DNA of 44,057 nucleotides from DATGJX01 sp035279385. Lineage in GTDB: Bacteria; Vulcanimicrobiota; Vulcanimicrobiia; Vulcanimicrobiales; Vulcanimicrobiaceae. A program made the translations under genes and the position numbers. Below the pieces are notes generated by a model, which worked only from the letters and a program-made list of their open reading frames with translations, searched no databases and was not told the origin of the DNA. Below, in pieces: positions 7,603 to 14,111 of this stretch. Each line of letters starts with the position of its first letter. Position 1 is the stretch's first letter. The stretch is taken from contig DATEHZ010000011.1 in NCBI GenBank assembly GCA_035279385.1, positions 1-44,057 on the forward strand, given 5' to 3'.

Positions 7603-8309
7603 CGCGTGAGTTCTAAGAACAAGTCTTCGGCATTTGCCCTCGTCCCGGTGCGCGCTCGCAATTCTTCGAAGGTGCCGGAGGCAATGGTGCGTCCGTTCTT
7701 GAGAATGACCACGCGGTCGCAGATGCTCTGTGCCTGCTCGAGCATGTGCGTGCTGATGACGACGGCTTTACCGTGCGAACGTAAATCGTGAATGATCTGG
7801 CGCAATTCGCGCTGGCCCAGGGGATCCAGGCCGATCATCGGCTCGTCGAAGAGCACGACGGGCGTTGCAGCCAGAACGGTCGCGGCGACGAGCGTTTTTT
7901 GCCGCATGCCTTTGGAAAGCGCCGCGCCGAGGGTGCCGCGCTGATCGCTCATACCGAAACGCGCGAGCAGTTCTTGCGCGCGCAGTTCCCATCCGTCCGC
8001 AAGGCGGCAGCTTTTTGCCACGAAGACCATATGCTCCCAGACGGTGAGCATCGGGTAGACGTCCGGCGTCTCGGGAATCAGCGCGATCGTTTGACCGCGC
8101 GCCGAGTCGAGTTCGATGCCGTCCCACGCGAAGGAGCCGGCATCGGGGCGCAGCAGTCCGGCCGCGCATAAAAACGTGGTGCTCTTGCCGGCCCCGTTGG
8201 GGCCGAGCAGACCGACGATTTCGCCGCCGCGCACCTCGAACGATACGCCGTCGACGGCGATCTTATCGCCGAAGCGCTTGGTCAGGGCGTCGACGCGCAG
8301 AACGGGCAT
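7599..8309 (-). CDS. ABC transporter ATP-binding protein (exporter type)
   Basis: Predicted 236-residue nucleotide-binding subunit. Walker A GPNGAGKST lies near residues 36-44, the Q-loop region IALIPETPDVYPMLTV follows, the signature is the variant SKGMRQK (as in multidrug/bacitracin-type exporters that use LSKGM instead of LSGGQ), Walker B plus catalytic Glu is VVLFDEP, then the H-loop VISTHML. It pairs with the permease 6016-7602 (4-base overlap). Its ATG at 8309 lies 47 bases inside the MFS transporter gene; the protein fold starts at MPVLRVDALTKRFG, so the overlap appears real. Confidence 0.92.
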   Translation of the reverse strand: MPVLRVDALTKRFGDKIAVDGVSFEVRGGEIVGLLGPNGAGKSTTFLCAAGLLRPDAGSFAWDGIELDSARGQTIALIPETPDVYPMLTVWEHMVFVAKSCRLADGWELRAQELLARFGMSDQRGTLGAALSKGMRQKTLVAATVLAATPVVLFDEPMIGLDPLGQRELRQIIHDLRSHGKAVVISTHMLEQAQSICDRVVILKNGRTIASGTFEELRARTGTRANAEDLFLELTR

Positions 8310-9462
8310 TGTCTGTTATGCCAGCGGCTTGCGCCCGTTCCCTGCGCGCGATCCGAATGAATACGAAAGGCACCGCCACCAGCGGCGCCAAGGCGCACGA
8401 CGAAATTGCCGCAGCGTACGAGAGCCCGAAGCGCGTGAGCAATGCGGCGAGCAGCGCGCCCGCCGAGGTCCCGATGGCGAAGGAGAGGTTGTAGGCGCCC
8501 ATCGCGGCTCCGCGCGTTCCCGGCGTGCTTTGTTCGAAAAACAGCCCGACGCCGACCGGAACGACCGCTGACCACGCGAAGCCCAGGAGCGCGCCCGCAG
8601 CGAGAACCGTGCCGGTGGTGTGCGCGTTCGCCGCGAGCAGACAGCCCGCGATCTGCGAGACGGCAACCGGAACCGTCATCAGACGCGGGCCGTATTTTTC
8701 GACGAACCGCCCCGCGGGATAACGGAACGCGGCGGTGACGATCGCCATCGACGTGAAGATCAGCGCGCCGTTCACGATGCCGCGCTGGGTGAACGTTACG
8801 ACGGCGAGCGCGGTGTTCACGCCGCTCTGCATCGCCGCGGCGCTCAAGAACGCCAGCGCCGGCAGCCACGCGGAGCGCATGAGAATCAGACGCGAGCGGC
8901 GGCGAGGAATTCGCTCGTGCTTCTGCGGCAGAAACCACAGCACCGATCCGCCGGCTACGGTAATGAGCGCTCCATACGCAAATTGATCCCGGCCGACGCC
9001 GCCGTTCCACAACCACACGCCCACCGCCGGCGCAAAGGCGAAGACGAGATTGGCGATCATGCCCAGCGTAGAGACGGCGGAAACGGAGCGATCGCGCGGT
9101 ATGATCTCGGCGACGTACGCAAACTCCGCGGTAACATAGCTCATCATCGAAAAGCCGCGCAGCCCCATGAGCACTCCGCCCCAAACCGGGCCGTGCAGAA
9201 ACGTCATGCCGAGCGTCGAGAGCGCCATCAAGATCACGGACGCCCGAATCGTCTTGAGCCGTCCGATGCGATCGACGACTGCGCCCACGGGAATGCTGCC
9301 GAAGAGCTGCGCGAAGAGGCCGCCGCCCATCGCGAACGCGACTTCGCTGTGCGTGGCGCCGTCGCGAAGCAAGGCCAGCGGCAGCGCTCCCGTCGGCAGG
9401 TTACATGCGAATTCGCTTACGAGCGTGGAGATGATTAAAAAATAGAAGGGGCGCTGCTTCAA
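8263..9462 (-). CDS. MFS efflux transporter
   Basis: Predicted 399-residue major facilitator with about 12 membrane segments. Between TM2 and TM3 is the MFS motif A-like GAVVDRIGRLKTI, and after TM8 a related RYPAGRFVEKYGPRL, typical of proton-driven drug efflux or sugar-efflux members. TTG 9462 is the start: it overlaps the stop of the MsbA-like gene (TTGA). The C-terminal 20 residues are hydrophilic and basic and are encoded inside the next gene's start region. Substrate unknown; the neighbours suggest export of amphipathic compounds. Confidence 0.88.
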   Translation of the reverse strand: MKQRPFYFLIISTLVSEFACNLPTGALPLALLRDGATHSEVAFAMGGGLFAQLFGSIPVGAVVDRIGRLKTIRASVILMALSTLGMTFLHGPVWGGVLMGLRGFSMMSYVTAEFAYVAEIIPRDRSVSAVSTLGMIANLVFAFAPAVGVWLWNGGVGRDQFAYGALITVAGGSVLWFLPQKHERIPRRRSRLILMRSAWLPALAFLSAAAMQSGVNTALAVVTFTQRGIVNGALIFTSMAIVTAAFRYPAGRFVEKYGPRLMTVPVAVSQIAGCLLAANAHTTGTVLAAGALLGFAWSAVVPVGVGLFFEQSTPGTRGAAMGAYNLSFAIGTSAGALLAALLTRFGLSYAAAISSCALAPLVAVPFVFIRIARRERAQAAGITDNARSARRRPDQALRR

Positions 9463-11279
9463 GACGACGCGACGTTTCGCGATTCGTCACGAAATTGCTT
9501 GCGGTACAAGCGCGCGTATTCTCCGCCGCGTGCCAGCAGAACGGCATGCGTGCCGCGCTCGACGATGCGACCGCGCTCCACGACGAAGATAACGTCGGCC
9601 GACAAAATCGTCGAGAGGCGGTGCGCGATCACCAGGCTCGTGCGCCCGCGCATGAGCGGAACGAGCGCCGCTTGTATGGCTGCCTCGTTGTGCGAATCGA
9701 GCGCGCTCGTCGCCTCGTCCAAGATCAGGATTTTCGGATCTTTGAGCAGCACGCGCGCTATCGCCAAACGCTGACGCTCGCCGCCGGAGAGTTTATGTCC
9801 GCGCTCGCCGACAATCGTCTCGTATCCGGCCGGAAGCGAGCTGATGAAGTCGTGAATGTTGGCGGTGCGTGCGGCGGCGTGCAGCTCTTCCTGCGTCGCA
9901 TCGGGCTTCGCGTAGCGCAGATTCGAGGCCACCGTGTCGTGAAAGAGATAGGTTTCCTGCGTGACGATGCCGATGTCGCGGCGCAGCGATTCGAGCGTGA
10001 GCGTGCGAACGTCGTGTCCGTCGACGAGCACGCGTCCGGCATTGGGATCGTAGAAGCGCGGAACGAGCTGCGTAATCGTCGTCTTGCCTCCTCCCGAGGG
10101 ACCGACGAATGCCGCAACCTGACCCGGCTCGATATGAAAATCCACCTCATCGAGGACCACGCGTTCGCTCGAATACCCGAACGTGACACGCTCGAAGCGG
10201 ATATCGCCGTGCACGGCGTCCAGCGCGATCGCTTGCGGCGGCTCGTATTCCTCGGGCGTCATGTCGAGATAGTCGAAGATGCGCTCGAAGACGGCAAGCG
10301 CGCTCACGATCTGTACTTGAATGCCGGCGAGCGAGGCCGCGGGACCGTACAGCCGCTGCTGGATGTAGCTGACGAATGCGACGACCACGCCGATCGCGAT
10401 GGAATGTACGAGCGCGAGCCAGCCGCCGCCGAGCCACACGATTGCCGGGCCGATGATGACCATCGCGGTAAGCGCCGCGATGAACCAGCGGCCGACCATC
10501 GCCAGACGCACCTCCAACTCCATGAGCTGCGTGCCGGCTTTGTAGAATCGAGTCTTCTCGAACGCTTCGCGCGCGAACGATTTGATGAGCGTGATGCCGG
10601 AGATCGAAAGCGTCTCTTGCGTAATCGACTCGATCTGATCGCGCTGCTCGCGGGTTTGCCGCCGGATCTCGTACATGCGCCGTCCGACCGGGGAGAGGGG
10701 CAGCACCATGAGCGGAACGATGGCAATAGAAAGCAGTGCGAGCCGCCAGTTCCACACGAACATCCAGGCGACGGTCGTGACGATCGTGACGAAGTTCGTG
10801 AGCAGCGTCGTCAGCGTGCCGGTGACGACGTTGTCGATGTTGTCGACGTCGCTCGAGACGCGGTTCATGATCTCGCCGGTCTTCGTACCGGTGAAGAACT
10901 TGAGCGGCATCTTGTGCAGATGCGAGACGAGGCTCACGCGCATGTCGCGCATGATGCCCTCGCCGACGATCGAGTTCAGATAGCCCTGCGCGACGGTAAG
11001 CAGCATCGTCACGACCGCTGCGGCGAGCATGCCTCCCACGTCGAACGCCACTTCACGGAAACTGCCGTGCGGAATCGCCTTGTCGATGATGTCCGCAATG
11101 AAATACGCGGGCGCGAGCCCGATGAGCGCCGACACGACGATGCACAGCAGCACGAACGTTTGCTGCCGCCAATAGGGCGCAAAGAGCGCGCCGATGCGCC
11201 GCCAGTCCACGCGTTTTTGCACGTGAGGCTTATCGGGCCTATACATGTTCGACCACATCAAGTGGCCGCCGGACATCAT
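9459..11279 (-). CDS. ABC exporter, fused permease and ATPase (MsbA/LmrA-like)
   Basis: Predicted 606-residue half-transporter that works as a dimer in the inner membrane. The six-helix exporter domain covers about residues 25-340 (including FTGTKTGEIMNRVSSDVDNI, the conserved intracellular loop), and the nucleotide-binding domain follows, with Walker A VGPSGGGKTTI near 390, signature LSGGERQRLAIARVLL, Walker B ILILDEATSALD and H-loop VIAHRLST. Cargo may be lipids, drugs or peptides. The start ATG 11279 is preceded, one base away, by the stop of a 27-codon ORF carried by a repeated junction element (11286-11384). It heads the minus-strand export cluster and overlaps the MFS gene by 4 bases. 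Confidence 0.92.
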   Translation of the reverse strand: MMSGGHLMWSNMYRPDKPHVQKRVDWRRIGALFAPYWRQQTFVLLCIVVSALIGLAPAYFIADIIDKAIPHGSFREVAFDVGGMLAAAVVTMLLTVAQGYLNSIVGEGIMRDMRVSLVSHLHKMPLKFFTGTKTGEIMNRVSSDVDNIDNVVTGTLTTLLTNFVTIVTTVAWMFVWNWRLALLSIAIVPLMVLPLSPVGRRMYEIRRQTREQRDQIESITQETLSISGITLIKSFAREAFEKTRFYKAGTQLMELEVRLAMVGRWFIAALTAMVIIGPAIVWLGGGWLALVHSIAIGVVVAFVSYIQQRLYGPAASLAGIQVQIVSALAVFERIFDYLDMTPEEYEPPQAIALDAVHGDIRFERVTFGYSSERVVLDEVDFHIEPGQVAAFVGPSGGGKTTITQLVPRFYDPNAGRVLVDGHDVRTLTLESLRRDIGIVTQETYLFHDTVASNLRYAKPDATQEELHAAARTANIHDFISSLPAGYETIVGERGHKLSGGERQRLAIARVLLKDPKILILDEATSALDSHNEAAIQAALVPLMRGRTSLVIAHRLSTILSADVIFVVERGRIVERGTHAVLLARGGEYARLYRKQFRDESRNVASS

Positions 11280-11280
11280 G

Positions 11281-11364
11281 TTAAGAGGCGCTCCGGCCCA
11301 GCCTGCGCGCCCCCCACTTCGTGGGACCCCCGAACCTCATGGCGCCTACAATCGCTGCTGACAT
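11281..11364 (-). CDS. Possible 27-residue leader peptide ORF before the MsbA-like exporter gene
   Basis: Begins MSAAIVGAMRFGGPTKW, then a basic stretch ARRLGRSAS. Its ATG at 11364 is preceded by CGGGGAG with a 5-base spacer, an excellent Shine-Dalgarno, and its TAA is one base before the exporter ATG, suggesting translational coupling. It lies inside the repeated junction element, of which a second copy exists at 13414-13513. Coding is not proved: the second copy uses another frame over the shared 46 bases, so the element may act as RNA rather than encode a conserved peptide. Confidence 0.35.
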   Translation of the reverse strand: MSAAIVGAMRFGGPTKWGARRLGRSAS

Positions 11365-11384
11365 AAGCTCTCCCCGAGGGCGCC
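11286..11384 (-). repeat. Junction repeat, copy A (upstream of the MsbA-like exporter gene)
   Basis: Element of about 99 nt. Read on the minus strand it opens with GGCGCCCTCGGGGAGAG (11368-11384) and ends GGCCGGAGCGCCT. The right-hand 46 bases (11286-11331) match copy B at 44 of 46 positions and hold a CCCAC-TTC-GTGGG hairpin. The outer GGCGC and GCGCC ends can pair. It fills the gap between the VOC-protein gene and the exporter gene. Confidence 0.85.
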
Positions 11385-11391
11385 GCGTTCG

Positions 11392-11754
11392 TTAATGCGG
11401 AACAGTCATTTGGTGGAGGGTGACTTTGTTGCCTTCGGGGTCGTTGAACGAGGATAATTTGCAGACGGACGTATCGTAGATGTTTCCGACCTCGACGTCT
11501 TTCGCTTTTAGGTCTTCGACCGTTTTTTCGATGTCGTCAACTTCAAATGCCAACCCGCCGACGGGTGCGATCTCGGCCCAGTCCGCCGTCATGATGGCGA
11601 ACCAGCCGCCCCCCACCTGGGCGTCCACGTATTTTTCGACGCCTTCCTCCGAAAACGGCGTGCCGAACTTCAACCCCAGCGTATCCGTGTAAAACGCGCG
11701 CAGAGATGCCACGTCCTTGGCTGGATAGGCGGTAAACGCGATATCTTTTACCAT
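11392..11754 (-). CDS. VOC (glyoxalase/bleomycin-resistance) family protein
   Basis: Predicted 120 residues with the two beta-alpha-beta-beta-beta modules of the vicinal oxygen chelate fold: residues 1-55 (IAFTAYPAKDVASLRAFYTDTLGLKFG) and 60-120 (GGLAFEVDDIEKTVEDLKAKDVEV, ending in the SSFNDPEGNKVTLHQM block). VOC proteins bind a metal and isomerise, cleave or sequester small molecules. The usual first metal histidine near the N-terminus is not obvious (IAFTAY), so binding or a non-metal role is possible. The start at 11754 is chosen because the fold starts at MVKDIAFT; no clear Shine-Dalgarno. Substrate unknown. Confidence 0.82.
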   Translation of the reverse strand: MVKDIAFTAYPAKDVASLRAFYTDTLGLKFGTPFSEEGVEKYVDAQVGGGWFAIMTADWAEIAPVGGLAFEVDDIEKTVEDLKAKDVEVGNIYDTSVCKLSSFNDPEGNKVTLHQMTVPH

Positions 11755-11805
11755 GCTGCCTGCAACAGCGCCAGGCCGGCGGGCGGTTTCGCTCGGGCAG
11801 AAGAA

Positions 11806-11824
11806 AGGGCCGCCCAGCGGCCCT
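11806..11824 (-). terminator. Intrinsic terminator after the secreted-protein gene
   Basis: AGGGCCGC (11806-11813), loop CCA, GCGGCCCT (11817-11824). On the minus strand the hairpin is followed by TTTCTT, just beyond the stop at 11844. It would separate the secreted-protein gene from the VOC gene. Confidence 0.65.
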
Positions 11825-11843
11825 GTAATTCGGAGTGAACGGC

Positions 11844-12332
11844 TTACGGTTTCTGCGGCGGCAGCAGATTCGTGACGTCGCCGCACAGCGTCGGCGTCCC
11901 CTGCACGACGATTACGTGCGGTGCGGAGGTCAACGCTTCGATCGACACATTTTGCAGCGTCGTCATCGTTCCGCCGGTCGTCGCGCCGGTGCTTGTTCCC
12001 GAGGCGGCGTTATTCGTACCAACCATCAAGTCGTAGGTTTTGCCGCCGGTCTTCATGGCGGCGCCGCCCATGTTTTTGCACGTGCCCTCTGCGAGCATCG
12101 CTTTTCCGCTCGCCACGTATCCTTGGGGTAAGTGCAGCGTCACCAGCAGATTTGGACCCTGCTGCGAGAGTACGGCTGAACCGGCCGGCCCTTTCTTACC
12201 GGCCGGGACGAGTGTCACGGCACCGCCGGCTTGCATAGTGCCCGAAGGACTCGGAGTTGCGGAAGGCATTTGAGCGACCGCTGCGCCTTGCATTGCAAAT
12301 GCAATCGCCAAGGCGCCGATCAAGGTTTTCAT
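11844..12332 (-). CDS. Secreted protein of unknown function
   Basis: Predicted 162 residues. Residues 1-20 (MKTLIGALAIAFAMQGAAVA) form a Sec signal peptide with an AVA-Q cleavage site, followed by a Pro/Ser/Thr linker. The mature part is beta-rich: GGAVTLVPAGKKGPAGSAVLSQ, LLVTLHLPQG, AEGTCKNMGG, and a C-terminal HVIVVQGTPTLCGDV. Two cysteines (in EGTCKN and TLCGDV) could form one disulfide. The layout recalls small periplasmic CHRD or Cu/Zn-SOD-like beta barrels, but the histidine ligands of such enzymes are not visible, so no activity is assigned. It lies 49 bases after dnaJ and has its own terminator. Confidence 0.7.
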   Translation of the reverse strand: MKTLIGALAIAFAMQGAAVAQMPSATPSPSGTMQAGGAVTLVPAGKKGPAGSAVLSQQGPNLLVTLHLPQGYVASGKAMLAEGTCKNMGGAAMKTGGKTYDLMVGTNNAASGTSTGATTGGTMTTLQNVSIEALTSAPHVIVVQGTPTLCGDVTNLLPPQKP

Positions 12333-12381
12333 ACTGGATTAGGTACCCGCCGGTATCGCTCTTAACCGCGGTACGCCCGCC

Positions 12382-13407
12382 CTATTTCTTGCCGTTGCGA
12401 AGAGCGGAGAGTTCTTTGAAGAGCTTCTTTTCTTTGTCCGAGAGATCGGTCGGTAATTGTCCGATCAGGCGAACGTACAGATCGCCCGTGCCGCCGTTGC
12501 GTACTTTCGGCATGCCTCTGCCGGAAAGACGCAGCAGCCGGTTGTTCTGCGTGCCGGCGGGCACGGTCATGGTGACCTGTCCGCCCATCGTCGGAACCTT
12601 CACTTCTCCGCCGAGCACGAGATCGTAAATGCTCACGGGGAGGTCGACGTAGAGATCGTCGCCTTTGCGTTTATACGTCGGATCGTCGAGCAATTTCACC
12701 ACCAAAAACAGATCGCCGCCGGGCCCTCCCGCGACGCCGCTGCCGCCTTGGCCGGCCAAACGGATACGCTGGCCTTCACCGATGCCTTTGGGAATCGTGA
12801 CTTCGAATTTCTTCGTGCCCAGCAGCCGTCCGGTGCCGTGGCAGTGCGCGCAGAGACCGCCGCGATCCGTGCCGGTGCCGTGGCAGCGCGGGCAAACGTC
12901 TTCGACTTGCAGCGAGACGGATTTCTTGCCGCCGTCGTAGACGTCGCGCAGCGAGAGCTCGATCGTCGTCTCGAGATCTTGTCCGCGCTGCGCAAAGCCC
13001 GTGCTCTGCGCGGTGTTGCGTTTGCCGATGCCCGAGAAGAACATGTCGAAGAAATCGGAGAAGCCGCTCGGACCGCCGCCCGCGCCCCCGCCGGCGGCTC
13101 CGAAATCGCCGAAGCCGAAATTGAACGTTTCGTGCTGCGCGTTGCGGTAGCGGCGCTGCTGCTCCGCTTGCTGCGCGGCCTGCTGCCAATTGCTGCCGAG
13201 AACGTCGAATTTCCGCCGCTTCTCGGGATCGCCGAGCACCTCGTAGGCCTCTTGGATCTCTTTGAATTTTTCCTCGGCGTCTTTTTGATTGTTCGGGTTG
13301 GCATCGGGATGCCACTTGCGCGCGAGCTTGCGATACGCCGACTTTATGTCTTTTTCCGGCGCACTCTTGGGCACCCCGAGAATTTCATAATAGTCTTTAT
13401 AGTTCAT
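12382..13407 (-). CDS. dnaJ: DnaJ-type co-chaperone with half-length zinc finger
   Basis: Predicted 341 residues. The J-domain occupies residues 1-70 with the HPD motif at 33-35, which stimulates DnaK ATPase. A Gly/Phe-rich segment (FNFGFGDFGAAGGGAGGG) follows. The zinc-binding region has only two CxxCxGxG repeats (CPRCHGTG near residue 172 and CAHCHGTG near 186) instead of the four in standard DnaJ, so one zinc site remains. The C-terminal peptide-binding beta domains include VTIPKGIGEGQRIRLAGQG and VPAGTQNNRLLRLSGRGMP. Third gene after dnaK and grpE; its ATG overlaps the stop of a 29-codon ORF in the repeated junction element. Confidence 0.92.
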   Translation of the reverse strand: MNYKDYYEILGVPKSAPEKDIKSAYRKLARKWHPDANPNNQKDAEEKFKEIQEAYEVLGDPEKRRKFDVLGSNWQQAAQQAEQQRRYRNAQHETFNFGFGDFGAAGGGAGGGPSGFSDFFDMFFSGIGKRNTAQSTGFAQRGQDLETTIELSLRDVYDGGKKSVSLQVEDVCPRCHGTGTDRGGLCAHCHGTGRLLGTKKFEVTIPKGIGEGQRIRLAGQGGSGVAGGPGGDLFLVVKLLDDPTYKRKGDDLYVDLPVSIYDLVLGGEVKVPTMGGQVTMTVPAGTQNNRLLRLSGRGMPKVRNGGTGDLYVRLIGQLPTDLSDKEKKLFKELSALRNGKK

Positions 13408-13493
13408 TTGAAAAGGCGCTCCGGCCTAGCCTGCGCGCCCCCCACTTCGTGGGGCCCCCACACCATGGGCGCCACGAAAGCGTGTGCCGTCAT
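13404..13493 (-). CDS. Possible 29-residue ORF linking grpE and dnaJ
   Basis: Begins MTAHAFVAPMVWGPHEV and ends RPERLFK. The ATG overlaps the grpE stop (ATGA at 13490-13493) and the TGA overlaps the dnaJ ATG (ATGA at 13404-13407), so the ORF exactly bridges the two genes. CGGGGAG lies 5 bases before the ATG. The frame differs from that of copy A over the shared repeat. Either a real small protein, or a device that keeps ribosomes coupled across an inserted repeat. Confidence 0.4.
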   Translation of the reverse strand: MTAHAFVAPMVWGPHEVGGAQARPERLFK

Positions 13494-13513
13494 GCACCCT
13501 CCCCGTGGGCGCC
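13414..13513 (-). repeat. Junction repeat, copy B (between grpE and dnaJ)
   Basis: 100-nt element. On the minus strand it starts GGCGCCCACGGGGAGGG (13497-13513), which is also the last coding part of grpE, and ends GGCCGGAGCGCCT. Bases 13414-13459 match copy A at 44 of 46 positions. It contains the hairpin CCCCAC-GAA-GTGGGG and a central GGCGCCCATGG. Because it runs into the grpE reading frame, the last seven residues of GrpE (GAHGEGA) are encoded by the repeat. Confidence 0.85.
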
Positions 13514-14044
13514 TGAAGCATTCACCTGATTCTTTGCGACGATCACCTTCGCGGGACGCAGCAACTCTTCGCCGATGGTGTACGCTCTTTGCGCTTCATG
13601 AAGTACGGTATCGTCTTCCACGCCGTGCGCTTGCTGCGTGCCGATCGCCTCGGCGAGTTTCGGATCGAATTTCTGCCCCTTGAGCGAGAGCGGTTTCACG
13701 CCCTCGACACCGAGCACCGATTCGAACCCTTTGAGCGTCTGCTGCACGCCGTTGCGAAGCGCTTCGAGCGAGGTCTCTTCGACCGAGAGCGCGCGCTCGA
13801 GATTGTCGAGCACCGGTAAGAAGTTCTTGAGCAATTCGCGCTTGCCCGACTCGGCAATCTCGCGGAACTGGCGCTCGATCCGCTTCTTGTAATTTTCGAA
13901 GTCCGCCATCGCGAGCAGAAACTTGTTGTAGTTGTCTTCGGCGCGTGCGTTCGCCGCGTCGAGCTGCGCCTGCAGATCGGCGCCGCTCTCGCCGTTTTCG
14001 GAGGCAGTCGGGACGTCTGCTTCTGTTACGTATTCGTCTTGCAT
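13490..14044 (-). CDS. grpE: Nucleotide exchange factor GrpE
   Basis: Predicted 184 residues. The N-terminal 25 residues are acidic and disordered, followed by a long coiled coil (AQLDAANARAEDNYNKFLLAMADFENYKKR) and the compact C-terminal beta domain (FDPKLAEAIGTQQAH, EEDTVLHEAQRAYTIGEELLRPAKVIVA-like region), the classic GrpE order. It releases ADP from DnaK. Start ATG 14044 has GAGG upstream at 11 bases, contributed by the end of a REP-like palindrome. The C-terminal tail GAHGEGA is encoded by the junction repeat copy B. Confidence 0.93.
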   Translation of the reverse strand: MQDEYVTEADVPTASENGESGADLQAQLDAANARAEDNYNKFLLAMADFENYKKRIERQFREIAESGKRELLKNFLPVLDNLERALSVEETSLEALRNGVQQTLKGFESVLGVEGVKPLSLKGQKFDPKLAEAIGTQQAHGVEDDTVLHEAQRAYTIGEELLRPAKVIVAKNQVNASGAHGEGA

Positions 14045-14058
14045 AATTACACATGCCT

Positions 14059-14097
14059 CGACGAGCTCAGCATGACGATGTCACGCTGAGCCCGCCG
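14059..14097. repeat. REP-like palindrome between dnaK and grpE
   Basis: Imperfect inverted repeat: CGACGAGCTCAGCATGA (14059-14075), loop CGATG, TCACGCTGAGCCCGCCG (14081-14097), with three T/C differences that are G-U tolerant on one RNA strand. It resembles the widespread extragenic palindromes of type GCTGAGC...CGAAG seen in many environmental genomes. Location between two chaperone genes suggests it tunes their relative mRNA levels, stabilising the dnaK 3' end or weakening grpE initiation (inference). Confidence 0.6.
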
Positions 14098-14111
14098 AAA
14101 CGCTACGTCCT

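Noticed and set aside
9495..11366. 623-codon plus-strand frame opposite the MsbA-like exporter
   Set aside because: Antisense shadow of a gene with full Walker and signature motifs; the composition is not protein-like.
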